A DNA stretch of 64,000 bases from Treponema sp. (GTDB lineage Bacteria > Spirochaetota > Spirochaetia > Treponematales > Treponemataceae), in NCBI GenBank assembly GCA_016286365.1, contig JAEESN010000001.1, positions 310,001 to 374,000 on the forward strand. The letters are read 5' to 3'. The notes below the pieces were generated by a model. The model made no database searches. It saw nothing but the letters and a program-made list of their open reading frames with translations, and was not told the DNA's origin. Of the stretch, positions 17,595-26,848 are shown one piece after another. The translations under genes and the position numbers were made by a program. Numbering within the stretch: position 1 is the stretch's first letter; every line of letters begins with the position of its first letter.

Positions 17595-17678
17595 GCCCGG
17601 ATGGCGGAACTGGTAGACGCGCTTGGTTCAGGTCCAAGTGAAAGCAATTTCATAGGAGTTCAAGTCTCCTTTCGGGTA
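17595..17678 (+). tRNA. tRNA-Leu(CAG)
   Basis: An 84-base class II tRNA. The acceptor arm GCCCGGA (17595-17601) pairs with TTCGGGT (17671-17677, with G-T pairs), the D arm contains TGGTAGACGCG, the anticodon loop TTCAGGT carries CAG between CTTGG and CCAAG, a long variable arm follows, and the T arm is GGAG-TTCAAGT-CTCC. Discriminator base is A; CCA is not encoded. CAG reads CTG leucine codons. The 3' end directly abuts the stop codon of the convergent gene at 17679. Confidence 0.95.
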
Positions 17679-18464
17679 TTACTTTCTTCCAAAAAAGTAC
17701 TTTTCCCCTTCATATTCAAACTCAAATCCACAAGCTTCAAAATTAAAGTCTTCACTAAATCCTTCATTTTCCCGGGAACTCATATCATAGATTTTATCTC
17801 CCGCTACAGGAATGCCACACCAGCACAAATGTGCTCTTACCTGATGTTTAAACCCCTGTGCAATTGAACACATAACCTTGAGTTTTTCATCATTTTTTTC
17901 CAGGATTTTGATATCTGTTTTATAAAGCTTTAATTTCCCGGCTTTTTTTAAGGCATACCCGCCGGCATCTTTTAAAACAGGTCTTACCTCTTTGTTTCCA
18001 GGTCCATAATAGCGGAAATAAGATTCAACAGTAAATTCCTGACCGGCAGAAATATCTTGTGTCAGGGAAAATGCATTCTGAGTGGAAGCATTTTTAGCAT
18101 AGTTTTGGGAAAAAGCAAAGTTCGGAAAGCCTTCTGGAAGATTTTTTTGAACAGCACATTCTGCACTGTAATATTTTATAAAGCGGTTATAGTGCTGTTC
18201 ATTGATTATATGGTCATAAAACTTCTGTTCGAGCGCGATTAAAAGAAGGCCCCGGGTTACGGTATCGAGCCTGTGAAGTAGGCCATATTCAATCTCTTTT
18301 TTTCCTTTGATGTTTTTAATCTGGGGATAAAGTTTTATTGCTTCAAAAAGCGCATTGTTTTCATCATCCTGCTTAAGAGGTGCCGAAGGAAGATTTTCCG
18401 GTTTATAGATTACTAAAAAAGGAGAATCAGCTGTAGGATTATTTAGTATTTTTATGTTTTGCAA
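17679..18464 (-). CDS. RluA-family pseudouridine synthase without S4 domain
   Basis: A 261-residue enzyme that isomerises uridine in rRNA or tRNA. The catalytic aspartate lies in LLHRLDTVTRGLLLIAL, where family members usually have HRLDxxTSG; the later motifs KHQVRAHLCWCGIPVAGDKIY match the RluA C-terminal signature. There is no N-terminal S4 domain, unlike the neighbour upstream, with which it overlaps by 26 bases. The RNA target cannot be assigned. Its stop codon touches the 3' end of tRNA-Leu on the other strand. It is the last gene of a long minus-strand operon. Confidence 0.88.
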   Translation of the reverse strand: MQNIKILNNPTADSPFLVIYKPENLPSAPLKQDDENNALFEAIKLYPQIKNIKGKKEIEYGLLHRLDTVTRGLLLIALEQKFYDHIINEQHYNRFIKYYSAECAVQKNLPEGFPNFAFSQNYAKNASTQNAFSLTQDISAGQEFTVESYFRYYGPGNKEVRPVLKDAGGYALKKAGKLKLYKTDIKILEKNDEKLKVMCSIAQGFKHQVRAHLCWCGIPVAGDKIYDMSSRENEGFSEDFNFEACGFEFEYEGEKYFFGRK

Positions 18465-19428
18465 CAGGAACCTCTTTTTTATACATCGATTTTAATTTCT
18501 TTTCGATTTTCTGGAAACGGGCAGGAACACGTGTTTTAAAAGAAGTAAGTTCTTTTTGGCCTGGAAGCCTTATCTTCATAAAATATGAATGAAGCATTAG
18601 TGTTGCATCGGGAAAGTTTTTATCAGGTTTATTATAAACTGAATCTCCTAAAATAGGGCATCCTAAATATTTCATATGCACCCTTATCTGATGTGTCCGA
18701 CCTGTTTTAATCCTCACCCTTATAAGTGAATAATTTCCATATTGAGCTATACAGTGATAGATTGTCCTTGCAAACTTTCCATCATCTGTGTCATTTGCAG
18801 CCTTAAAGCGATGTCTATTTTTTGGGTCCCTTATAATCTGAGTTCTTACATCCCCTGCTCTAGCCGGAGGACGTCCTGTACAGATACAAATATATTCTTT
18901 CTGGATTGTGCGGTCTTTAAACTGCTTTTGAAGCCATTCTTCACTGTCACGGTTTTTCGCAGTGATTATAATTCCAGAAGTTTCCTTATCAAGTCGGTGA
19001 ACAATTCCGGGTCTTCTTCTTTCTAAAATTTCCGAAGTTGTACCTTCTTTTAAAGTCTGAATTGACTGCCTTCCCCAGTGATACAAAAGCGCATTTACAA
19101 GCGTTCCGTCCCAGTTTCCGCATGCAGGATGAGTTACCATTCCCTGCTTTTTATTTACAACCGTTACGTTATCATCTTCGTAGATTATATCAAGTGGAAT
19201 ATCCTGGGGTTCAATGTTATCGGGAATATTATCTTCCCACTGAATATCGATCTGGTCTCCGGCCTTTATTTTCTGAGAAAGCTTTGCCTTTTTAGCATTG
19301 ATTAAAATCTCGTTTACACCGCTTTTTAGCTTTGAACGGTTCATTCCGTCCGGAAGCGAGGCTATATATTTATCGAGTCTTTCTGATTTTTCGTAATCCT
19401 TTGGAACTTTTACACTAAAAAAAGGCAT
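18439..19428 (-). CDS. RluD-like 23S rRNA pseudouridine synthase
   Basis: A 329-residue RluA-family enzyme. An N-terminal S4 RNA-binding domain is visible (SERLDKYIASL, RSKLKSGVNEILINAKKAK, IKAGDQIDI, residues 14-70), followed by the catalytic domain with IVHRLDKETSGIII (catalytic Asp) and TGRTHQIRVHMKYLGCPILGD. This domain order is that of RluD, which modifies the helix 69 loop of 23S rRNA, or RluC; I favour RluD-like but the target is not certain. The C-terminal tail is basic. It starts directly after the previous gene of the operon and overlaps the shorter synthase gene downstream. Confidence 0.9.
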   Translation of the reverse strand: MPFFSVKVPKDYEKSERLDKYIASLPDGMNRSKLKSGVNEILINAKKAKLSQKIKAGDQIDIQWEDNIPDNIEPQDIPLDIIYEDDNVTVVNKKQGMVTHPACGNWDGTLVNALLYHWGRQSIQTLKEGTTSEILERRRPGIVHRLDKETSGIIITAKNRDSEEWLQKQFKDRTIQKEYICICTGRPPARAGDVRTQIIRDPKNRHRFKAANDTDDGKFARTIYHCIAQYGNYSLIRVRIKTGRTHQIRVHMKYLGCPILGDSVYNKPDKNFPDATLMLHSYFMKIRLPGQKELTSFKTRVPARFQKIEKKLKSMYKKEVPVAKHKNTK

Positions 19429-19884
19429 TTACTCATCCGGTTTTTGAACATCCTGCACCGGCGGATTTAATTCCTCCGGCATTACATATATTTGTTGCGT
19501 TTTATTTTGTACCGCTTTTTCTCTCTTTGCTTTAATAATAAAATAATCAGTTATTGCAATGCACAAAGAAATCGTAAAAGACGTAAGAATTATTCCTATA
19601 ATCTCGCCTTGAGAATAACTTGCCATTGCACTAAAAGGATTTGGAAAAGCTCCCTGAAAGCCGTTAATCCCCCAGGTAATTCCTGAATAAATGATGATTG
19701 TATCGAGTGTAATAAACGGCATGGAACCTAATGTGATTATTTCAAAACGTCTTAAATCAAGCTGCCACTGTTCAAATTCTTGGTCTTCGTATGGCTTTGG
19801 AGTTGTATCTGTTTCCTGGGCAAAACAGTTTATACATGAGAATAATAAAAATAATGTAAAAAAGATTTTTAAAAACTTTTTCAT
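19429..19884 (-). CDS. Small exported membrane protein of unknown function
   Basis: A 151-residue protein with a signal peptide (LKIFFTLFLLFSCINCFAQ) followed by a short acidic stretch, hydrophobic segments near residues 50-75 and 90-115, and a proline-rich, charged C-terminus. I do not recognise the family; similar small proteins sit beside yggS and rluD in treponemes as far as I recall. Its start overlaps the yggS stop by 4 bases and its stop abuts the RluD-like gene, so it is firmly within the operon. It is probably in the inner membrane. Confidence 0.7.
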   Translation of the reverse strand: MKKFLKIFFTLFLLFSCINCFAQETDTTPKPYEDQEFEQWQLDLRRFEIITLGSMPFITLDTIIIYSGITWGINGFQGAFPNPFSAMASYSQGEIIGIILTSFTISLCIAITDYFIIKAKREKAVQNKTQQIYVMPEELNPPVQDVQKPDE

Positions 19885-20591
19885 TGTTTTGAATAATCCC
19901 TTTCTCCAAAAATTGCAGTTCCGATTCTTACTAAAGTAGAACCTTCTTCTATGGCAATCTTAAAATCTCCCGACATTCCCATAGAAAGCTCACTAAGATT
20001 AAACATATTATACTCTTTACAAAGTTTTTCCGAAAGATTTCTTAATGTAATAAATGATTTACGGATTAATTTTTCGTCGTCTGTAAAAGGTGCCATTGTC
20101 ATAAAACCTGAGGGAATTATGTGTGGAAAACTGCCTTGGGCACATAAACTTAAGGCCTGACACAAAGTATCTTCATCAGTAAAGCCTGATTTTGAATCTT
20201 CTCCGGTATGGAATTCAAAAAGCACCTTAATCTTTTTATCAATTTTTGCACACTGCTTTTCGATTTCTTTTAATAAATCAATTCTATCTACAGATTCAAT
20301 GCAGGAAGCAACTGTAACAGCATTTTTTACCTTATTTGACTGAAGCTGGCCTATCATGTGTAATTCAACATCCCTATTCTGTTCGATTATCGATGGAAAC
20401 TTCTGGCACGCTTCCTGAACTCTGTTTTCTCCGAATAAAAACTGCCCTTCTTTAATTGCTTCTAAAACAGCTTCGCCCGGATGAAATTTACTTACAGCCA
20501 TGAGTTTTACGCTTCCTTCTTTTCTTCCGGCTTTGAGTTCTGCCTGTAAAATCTGATCTTTTATGTTTAATAAATTATCTTTTATGCTCAT
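19881..20591 (-). CDS. yggS: YggS/PLPBP-family pyridoxal-phosphate homeostasis protein
   Basis: A 236-residue single-domain PLP-binding barrel protein related to alanine racemase N-domains. The PLP lysine is in VKLMAVSKFHPGEAV (about K35), with FGENRVQEA, HMIGQLQSNKV, SGFMTMAPFTDDE and LSMGMSGDFKIAIEEGSTLVRIGTAIFGER all in family order. YggS proteins have no catalytic activity that is firmly known; they buffer PLP and affect amino-acid balance. It overlaps rsmA upstream and the small membrane gene downstream by 4 bases each. Confidence 0.94.
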   Translation of the reverse strand: MSIKDNLLNIKDQILQAELKAGRKEGSVKLMAVSKFHPGEAVLEAIKEGQFLFGENRVQEACQKFPSIIEQNRDVELHMIGQLQSNKVKNAVTVASCIESVDRIDLLKEIEKQCAKIDKKIKVLFEFHTGEDSKSGFTDEDTLCQALSLCAQGSFPHIIPSGFMTMAPFTDDEKLIRKSFITLRNLSEKLCKEYNMFNLSELSMGMSGDFKIAIEEGSTLVRIGTAIFGERDYSKQ

Positions 20592-21466
20592 TTTTTTAAC
20601 TCCTCTTTTACAATATCGCTCAATCGAAGCATATCATCAACAGTTAAAACTTCGGCTCTTTTCATCGGATCTATATCTGCTTTTTTAAGGCATTCCAGAA
20701 CTAAATCATTATCGTGCAGGAAAAGAGAAAGATTATTTCTTACGGTTTTTCTTCTTGAAGAAAATAATGAACGCTGGATTTTCATAAACAAAGAAGGATC
20801 TTTACAGCGCGGAAAATCTTCTTTTTTAATCATTAAAACAGCGCGTGAATCTACATTTGGTCTTGGCCAGAAGTTTGAACCAGATAAGTCTAAAACAGGT
20901 TTTACATCATAAGCCCATTGGCATAAAACCGAAAAGGATGAATAATCTTCTGTTCCGGGCTTTGCACACATTCTTACTGCTACTTCTTTCTGAATTGTAA
21001 AAACACATTTTTCAAAGCGCACATCGTTTTCGATTGTATCTGCTATAATTGTTGCAGCAATATTATACGGAAGATTTCCAAAAAATCTCTGTGGTATTCC
21101 GTTTTCGTCCTTATATTTTTTCCAGGTTTTAAGAACATCGCCTTCTACAAGATTGAATTTATTTTTAGCTGAATAATCAGAGAAAAATTCCTGAACAAGC
21201 TTTGCAAATCCCTTATCAATTTCGAAAGAAGTTAATTTTGCTCCCCTTTTAAGGATTTCATCGGTCATTGCACCAAGCCCCGGTCCAACTTCCCAGACAG
21301 TCGAATCTTCATTTATATCAAGAGTATCAATCAGTTTTTTTCTTGCTTCACCGTTTATTAAAAAATTCTGTCCGAATTTTTTCTGCATGGAAAAACCGTT
21401 TGCGTCTAAAAGCTGTTTTAATTCTGATGCTGAATTATAATCAGGATGATTCAATTTATTCTCCAA
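20588..21466 (-). CDS. rsmA: 16S rRNA (adenine-N6,N6)-dimethyltransferase
   Basis: A 292-residue KsgA/RsmA methyltransferase that dimethylates two adjacent adenines at the 3' end of 16S rRNA during 30S maturation. Visible motifs are KKFGQNFLI at the N-terminus, the SAM-binding VWEVGPGLGAMT, the acidic FEID, the catalytic FGNLPYNIAATII and the C-terminal SSRRKTVRNNL. Length is normal. It overlaps the ComEC-like gene upstream by 11 bases and yggS downstream by 4. Confidence 0.96.
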   Translation of the reverse strand: MENKLNHPDYNSASELKQLLDANGFSMQKKFGQNFLINGEARKKLIDTLDINEDSTVWEVGPGLGAMTDEILKRGAKLTSFEIDKGFAKLVQEFFSDYSAKNKFNLVEGDVLKTWKKYKDENGIPQRFFGNLPYNIAATIIADTIENDVRFEKCVFTIQKEVAVRMCAKPGTEDYSSFSVLCQWAYDVKPVLDLSGSNFWPRPNVDSRAVLMIKKEDFPRCKDPSLFMKIQRSLFSSRRKTVRNNLSLFLHDNDLVLECLKKADIDPMKRAEVLTVDDMLRLSDIVKEELKK

Positions 21467-22712
21467 TTCGAATGCCCGGTACCTTAGAAAAAATCAATAC
21501 CAGATATTTAATAACAGTATACAAAAAATTCATAATAATTGCACTATAAGAAGAAAGGTATGGACAGATAAGACATAAAATTATAAAAGCAAGTCCTATA
21601 TAAATAAAAAAGATGATTAAGGGAGAAACAAAGGTTGTGGCTAGTATACCAATCGGACTGATAAAGCCGAATGTTTTTAAAGAGACTGGCATTGTTAAGA
21701 CTTGAGCCCCGGTAGAAGCGGATAGCGACGATGAAAAATATGCGGGTAATTTTTTAGAATAAAACTTTTTTATCGGCGCAGAAAAGATGAGGATTCCGGC
21801 AAGGGCGGCGTATGAAAGGATGAGCCCTGTATTATAAAGATCCCATGGGAAAATATTAATTTGTATAAGGTAACTTAAAGCAAGGATTAATAAAAGATCA
21901 GGATTTTCTGTGTTTGATGCTGCCGCAATCAAAGTCAGCATGCTGCATAAAAAAGCACGGCACAAAGAAGGCGAAAGACCTGCAAACCATACAAAAAAGA
22001 ATAGTGCAAAAATCCTGATTATGAACGAAAGCTTTTTTCTTTTTGTCTTTTTTCCTATAAACATTGCAATCCCGGAAAATAAAGAAAGATGCATGCCCGA
22101 AAGTGCAAGTATGTGACTTAATCCTGTGTTCCTGAAACTTTCGATTAAGCTTTCTTCTGTATATTCTTTTGCACCCGATAGCAATGCAAGTAAAAGCCCG
22201 CCTGCTTTTCCCCAGGTATACATCAGTCTTTTAAATTGTAAGCGGCATAAGGCACGAAAATACTCTGTTCTTCCCCATAAATCTGTGTCCCACCAAACCT
22301 CTTCGAAGGACTTTACATAAAAACATTTGTTTTTAAAATAGCCCTTAAGAGTATAATTTCCCCCTGATTCAAAAAGAGCATTTTTATCTGTCCCTGAATC
22401 TGAATAAAGCTTTCCAGGATAATAAGCTTCTACAAGTTTTGCAGGGATTATTACTTTTATGCTTCCCTCTGCCTGGGCTTTGAGTTTGTTTTTATATTCA
22501 AGACTTTGTAATCTTATGTAAGATGTATAATAATTTTTAGCTGCATTTTTTACAGGAGAGCTTTCTAATTTTCCGTTTACGACAGTGATTAAAGATTCAT
22601 CGTAAAACGAGTTAAATTTTTTTTCTACATCAATCTTAAAAAGACCTGAATAAAAAATGAGGATACATAAAATAAAAGAAAGAAAAACCGGATTTTTTAG
22701 ATACTTTACCAC
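21456..22712 (-). CDS. ComEC/Rec2-like membrane protein lacking the nuclease-like domain
   Basis: A 418-residue polytopic protein. Residues 20-150 form the N-terminal extracytoplasmic beta domain typical of ComEC. From about 165 the competence domain appears with GLLLALLSGAKEY, the hallmark NTGLSHILALSGMHLSLFS and FVWFAGLSPSLCRAFLCS, and at least seven hydrophobic segments. The protein ends after the membrane domain, so the C-terminal metallo-beta-lactamase domain of full ComEC (about 750 residues) is missing. ComEC forms the inner-membrane channel for DNA uptake; no other competence gene is in view. It is translationally coupled to the genes on both sides. It may have another transport role. 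Confidence 0.85.
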   Translation of the reverse strand: MVKYLKNPVFLSFILCILIFYSGLFKIDVEKKFNSFYDESLITVVNGKLESSPVKNAAKNYYTSYIRLQSLEYKNKLKAQAEGSIKVIIPAKLVEAYYPGKLYSDSGTDKNALFESGGNYTLKGYFKNKCFYVKSFEEVWWDTDLWGRTEYFRALCRLQFKRLMYTWGKAGGLLLALLSGAKEYTEESLIESFRNTGLSHILALSGMHLSLFSGIAMFIGKKTKRKKLSFIIRIFALFFFVWFAGLSPSLCRAFLCSMLTLIAAASNTENPDLLLILALSYLIQINIFPWDLYNTGLILSYAALAGILIFSAPIKKFYSKKLPAYFSSSLSASTGAQVLTMPVSLKTFGFISPIGILATTFVSPLIIFFIYIGLAFIILCLICPYLSSYSAIIMNFLYTVIKYLVLIFSKVPGIRIGE

Positions 22713-23872
22713 TTAAGTCCTGCCAGTGCATTGCGTGCAGCCGACAGGATTGATTCAGGATAGTCTATGTAAGTAACAGCAAGCAAAGAATCAAATGCAG
22801 TTTTATCGCCGATTGCACCCAATGTGTTTATTACGGCAATAACTATAGCAGGAGAAACTTCGCGCTCGTTTTCGGTCATAAGGTTCATCTCTTCAAGATA
22901 ATCAATCAGGTAAGAAACAGAATCAATCGGAGCTAGATTACCTGTAGAATTGATTACTTCTATGAACTGCTCTTCTGTAATAAGCCCTTCTGTGTATTCA
23001 ACCTTTGCAACCTTAAAGAAAGACAGAACACTAGAAGATGCCCTTGTACATTTGTTTTCGTTCAGAATCTTTAAAGAACCAAGCTGGATTTTTACAACTT
23101 CGTCCTTTCTGCTCTTATTGCCTGCTAATAATATAGACTCATTTAAGAGATTTTCCGCAATTTCAGAGATAAAATTCTGAGAAATTTTGTCATTTTTTAA
23201 GATTAAAGCATAAATTTTGGATACCTGGCCTATATCTTTGCTGTGAACTATCTGTAAAACCTCGTTCATAGAAACCGGAATCAGGCTTATGAGTGTCTGT
23301 TCAATTTCTTCTTTAAAGTTTGCAAAATGAGAATCAAGATAGCACTTATACAAAACTGTAAAAGAATTATTGTTTCCGATATATCCGAGTGTGTTGATTA
23401 TAGTCTTTAATAATGATGGATCTGTATAATAACTTTCGCCCGAAGCCATATAAGAATTAAGTTTTTCTGTTAATGGTTCAACCGGAAGATAGTTTTTTAA
23501 CACAAGATATTTTGAAAGAACAGCGATTTTAACCGTGCTGCTCGAAGAAAACTTATCGTAAATTAAAAGAAGATCATCAGAAATTTCTGTTTTTTCTGAT
23601 TCTGTTTTTCCCATTCCATAATCATTAGGAAGAGAAAGAATTGCAGCAACAGCAAGACCTTCAAGTTCTCGGTCTTCTCCAAGATACTGAACATTATCTA
23701 TAACAAAACGGATTGCCTCGTTAGAAAGCCATAAACCTTCTTTTCCTTCACCTTCGCGTACACAGGCTGTCTTATCGGTAATATTTCCCTTAATAAATTT
23801 ATTCTGAAGAGTCTGTGAAAAACAAAATGAACATGAAAGTAATAACAATGTGTGTAATAATATCTTTTTCAT
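22706..23872 (-). CDS. Exported HEAT-like repeat protein
   Basis: I place the start at the ATG at 23872, with AAGGGG 7 bases upstream; a longer in-frame start 11 codons earlier has no such site. The 388-residue product has a signal peptide (ILLHTLLLLSCSFCFSQ) and then alpha-helical repeats, with recurring patterns such as LVLKNYLPVEPL, TIINTLGYIGNNNSFTVLYKCY, VIAVINTLGAIGDKTAFDSLLAV and ILSAARNALAGLKW that look like HEAT repeats. Such repeats scaffold protein contacts, here in the periplasm. It overlaps the ComEC-like gene by 7 bases. Function unknown. Confidence 0.78.
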   Translation of the reverse strand: MKKILLHTLLLLSCSFCFSQTLQNKFIKGNITDKTACVREGEGKEGLWLSNEAIRFVIDNVQYLGEDRELEGLAVAAILSLPNDYGMGKTESEKTEISDDLLLIYDKFSSSSTVKIAVLSKYLVLKNYLPVEPLTEKLNSYMASGESYYTDPSLLKTIINTLGYIGNNNSFTVLYKCYLDSHFANFKEEIEQTLISLIPVSMNEVLQIVHSKDIGQVSKIYALILKNDKISQNFISEIAENLLNESILLAGNKSRKDEVVKIQLGSLKILNENKCTRASSSVLSFFKVAKVEYTEGLITEEQFIEVINSTGNLAPIDSVSYLIDYLEEMNLMTENEREVSPAIVIAVINTLGAIGDKTAFDSLLAVTYIDYPESILSAARNALAGLKW

Positions 23873-23885
23873 AAGGTTACCCCTT

Positions 23886-25178
23886 CTATTTATCGTAATC
23901 ATCAAACAGATTCAATGTTTCTACCGGAGCATTGTCTGCAGGAAGAAGTGCATCGGCAGAAATAAGTTTCTTAAGCTTTTGAATTCCTTCGTTCGCAGCT
24001 TCCGACTGCTGGTTTTGAGCCGCTACCTGTTTTGCAGCGTCTTCATTATTTAAAGGTTTTTGCGGAGGAATCGTAACATCTGTTTCGGTAAGATTTTTCT
24101 CAATATTTTCGCCTGCATCTGAATCTGAACTTTCATCTGCTTTCTGGTCTGCATCGGTTAAATCGAGGGCTTCGTAAACTTCCTTTTCTTCTTCCGGAAG
24201 CATATCGTAAACATATTTTAATACCTCATTCTTCATATTCTGCTCAATATGAATGCATTCAAAATGAAGAAGCGACTGATTTGTTTCTGCATTATATTCT
24301 ACGGTTCGTACAACACCAAACATAATTACAAATACATTCTGGATGCTGTACTGAAGTTTAATCTGAACGTTTGCAGCGCCCTTTCCACCAATTCTGATGA
24401 GTGCTCCGGATTCAGAAATATCTTCAAGGATACACTTGTAGCCGTCGTGAGTTTCTACTGCATTGTAATCAATAACTTCGCCTTTGATGATAAAAAGCTG
24501 TGCGTTAATTTTACACTTTGCACGAACCGATTTACGTTTTTGTGTTCGTACAAGATTTGTAGAATGTTTTAAAGAAAGAGAAGATTCACCAATAAAAAGC
24601 CCGTGACCTTCTACAGTTGTATCAAAAACATAGCGGGCATCACCTTTTTTCCAGAGGTAAACATTAATAACCTTTCCAACCCACTGTTCTGCCGTAATCG
24701 GAATTAAATCTTTCTGGCGTGGAACCGAAATAATCAGCTGGCTTGAAGAATTTAAAACTTCAGAAACAAATACACCTTTTCCCGGAAGAATAATCCTTAA
24801 TTTCTGTCCGCGTTCAAGACTCTTTGTTGAATCCATTCCCTTTTTTTCGTCCGATTCATTCTGAAGCTTGGTTCTGTATTCAAAAAGCTTAGAGATAAGC
24901 TGCTGCATTTTAGGGTCACCTGAATTACCGTCTGCAGAAGCTCTGGAAGTAATTTCGGACATACATTTTTGTAAGGATGGAAGAGAGAAAAATAAAGATG
25001 TTGGGTTTTCGAGTTTACATAAAGTCGCAACTTTCCATAAGAGATTTAAACTCGGGATAGAAAATTTTGAATCAAGACCTGTTATATAAAAATTAATCTT
25101 AGTCTTAAATACAGAGTATAAACCGCTTAAAATGATGACAATTGAGGCTAGAATTATTATTCCGACTAATATATACAC
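23886..25178 (-). CDS. Membrane-anchored PilZ-domain protein (c-di-GMP receptor)
   Basis: I place the start at GTG (25178), 7 bases after AGAGG; an ATG at 25226 is in frame but lacks a ribosome site. The product (about 430 residues) has an N-terminal transmembrane helix (YILVGIIILASIVIILSG), then a YcgR-like N domain (LRIILPGKGVFVSEVL) and a PilZ domain at about residues 225-330. The c-di-GMP motifs are intact: RKSVR (RxxxR) and DISESGAL (DxSxxG). The tail is acidic and low complexity. PilZ proteins in spirochaetes affect motility and virulence; here it heads the long minus-strand operon. Confidence 0.87.
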   Translation of the reverse strand: MYILVGIIILASIVIILSGLYSVFKTKINFYITGLDSKFSIPSLNLLWKVATLCKLENPTSLFFSLPSLQKCMSEITSRASADGNSGDPKMQQLISKLFEYRTKLQNESDEKKGMDSTKSLERGQKLRIILPGKGVFVSEVLNSSSQLIISVPRQKDLIPITAEQWVGKVINVYLWKKGDARYVFDTTVEGHGLFIGESSLSLKHSTNLVRTQKRKSVRAKCKINAQLFIIKGEVIDYNAVETHDGYKCILEDISESGALIRIGGKGAANVQIKLQYSIQNVFVIMFGVVRTVEYNAETNQSLLHFECIHIEQNMKNEVLKYVYDMLPEEEKEVYEALDLTDADQKADESSDSDAGENIEKNLTETDVTIPPQKPLNNEDAAKQVAAQNQQSEAANEGIQKLKKLISADALLPADNAPVETLNLFDDYDK

Positions 25179-25214
25179 AATTTTTCCTCTATATAGTATA
25201 ATAACACAAAATTC

Positions 25215-25940
25215 ATGAAATATCATTATTTAAAGTCAGAAATTATAATTTTTCTTATTGTTCTTATTTTTCTTGTTTTACCCCCTTGTTTTGTGTTAAA
25301 TAATCCTTCTTACACCGATTCTCCTCTTTCATATTTTAATTTTACATGGATTTTTTCTATATTCGGCTACATTTACTATAGGGATAGATCAAGCAAAAAT
25401 AATAAATCCGACCTAAACGAAGGACTTTCTGAAACTGATATAATCAAAACTAACGAAAACCCTGCCTTTAAAACACGCATAAAAACATTTTTCTTTAAAT
25501 TCATTATCCCTGTTTTGTTCTGTCTTGCAGCTCTTTTTTCTCTTCTTTTTATGATGAATGCAATTGCAAGCCTTATTGATTATAAACAGAATATTTACTC
25601 TATACAAAAATCAGATGAAAATTATATCTGGCTCTATAAAAGCCTTTCATACCTTCTGATTGCATCTTTTTCTGAAGAATTTATATACAGATATTATTTT
25701 CCGGATATGCTCCACCACATCATAAATCATAAATATGATAATAAAACTGTGACCTTTGTCTGTGAGTTTTTAACTTGTATTTTATTTGCGTTCGGACATC
25801 TTTATGCAGGTTTTCTTTCCGTGATTTTTGCAGGTCTTTCGCACTTAATTTTCAGAAGCGTTTATAAACAGACTGGAAATATCTTTGTTACCTTTGTTTC
25901 GCACTTTATCTACAACACCATTGTTTTGATATTGTTATAA
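25215..25940 (+). CDS. CPBP-family intramembrane metalloprotease
   Basis: A 241-residue polytopic protein of the CAAX-protease/bacteriocin-processing (Abi) family. The three metal and catalytic motifs are present: SEEFIYRYYF (EExxxR), FAFGHLYAGF (FxxxH type) and VSHFIYNTIV (HxxxN/D). Hydrophobic segments lie near residues 10-28, 35-50, 95-120, 145-160 and 180-240. Substrate unknown. It has no Shine-Dalgarno; TATAAT at 25197-25202 would give a leader of only about 6 bases. Its 3' end overlaps the convergent gene at 25910 by 31 bases. Confidence 0.85.
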   Translation: MKYHYLKSEIIIFLIVLIFLVLPPCFVLNNPSYTDSPLSYFNFTWIFSIFGYIYYRDRSSKNNKSDLNEGLSETDIIKTNENPAFKTRIKTFFFKFIIPVLFCLAALFSLLFMMNAIASLIDYKQNIYSIQKSDENYIWLYKSLSYLLIASFSEEFIYRYYFPDMLHHIINHKYDNKTVTFVCEFLTCILFAFGHLYAGFLSVIFAGLSHLIFRSVYKQTGNIFVTFVSHFIYNTIVLILL

Positions 25941-26848
25941 GTCCATGCGCTTATTTTTGTACTGAATTTATAGCGTTTGTTTATCTGTGGAATAAAATAT
26001 TCTGCTACGACGTTGTAATCGTTATCCTGATCCTGAGTGTCATAAAAAGAAAGCTCTGCTTCCCACTTATTTCCGTATTCAAACTTAAGTTTAAACTCTA
26101 CGTTTTGGTTTTCTGTAGTTTTAATCGCAAAGCCACCGTGGCGATATTCAGAAAGTTTTTCTGCTTTATATGCATAATCTTTGTCTGAAGGATCCAGAGT
26201 TTTGGTAATTAATGAGCCGTTTTCAAGAATACTTACATGAATGCGCTGGATATCTTTTGATGTAACCTGCTGCAGAATTGTTCTTGAAAGTAAATATGGA
26301 TCAGACCACACCTGAATCGAAGCCGTAAGATATTTATCGAGTGTATTATCCATCTCGTAAACAACAGCAGATTTTCCGCTCATAAAATATCTTGCCGAAA
26401 AAGAAAAATCCTGCTTTCCGAATAAAAGCTCGTAAGTCTGGCCGTTTTCGAGTGAGTACGTAATTTTAGTTGAATTTCTGTCAAAAAAGCCAAAATTATT
26501 GTTATTCGGGTTTATACTGTCTGATAATTTATACATATTACGAAGACTTGTGAAGTCATTTATAAAATTATTAACAAGTTTTAAATCACAGGGAATATAA
26601 TTTGAAGAGCCTTTCTGCACCGCTACCCATATGTCATCAAGGCGGGCTATTGTAAGTTCATTATCATCCTGTAAAATTTTAAAACTCTGGATTGCGTATT
26701 TATTTTTTTCGTTTATGATTTCTGTTTTAATAAGCTTTCGTTTATCGTGACTTTTATCCTGTGCTTTAAAAGATAAAATATAGGAAACAAAGAGAATACA
26801 GATAGCAATAAAAAGATAATGATTTAATTTGAGGCTAAATTTTTTCAT
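25910..26848 (-). CDS. DUF4340-like membrane-anchored protein of the Gld-type exporter
   Basis: A 312-residue protein with one N-terminal transmembrane segment (HYLFIAICILFVSYIL) and an extracytoplasmic region with short repeated beta patterns (TKITYSLENGQTYELLFGKQ; SGKSAVVYEMDNTLDKYL; RIHVSILENG). This matches my knowledge of DUF4340 proteins, which are found after GldG-type genes. It overlaps the exporter gene upstream by 14 bases, so the two are coupled. A role as the periplasmic partner of that transporter is inferred. Confidence 0.75.
   Translation of the reverse strand: MKKFSLKLNHYLFIAICILFVSYILSFKAQDKSHDKRKLIKTEIINEKNKYAIQSFKILQDDNELTIARLDDIWVAVQKGSSNYIPCDLKLVNNFINDFTSLRNMYKLSDSINPNNNNFGFFDRNSTKITYSLENGQTYELLFGKQDFSFSARYFMSGKSAVVYEMDNTLDKYLTASIQVWSDPYLLSRTILQQVTSKDIQRIHVSILENGSLITKTLDPSDKDYAYKAEKLSEYRHGGFAIKTTENQNVEFKLKFEYGNKWEAELSFYDTQDQDNDYNVVAEYFIPQINKRYKFSTKISAWTYNNIKTMVL

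Noticed and set aside
22706-23905. Longer start for the HEAT-like protein at 23905
   Set aside because: The downstream ATG at 23872 has AAGGGG at the right distance and starts a clean signal peptide; the extra 11 residues would bury it.
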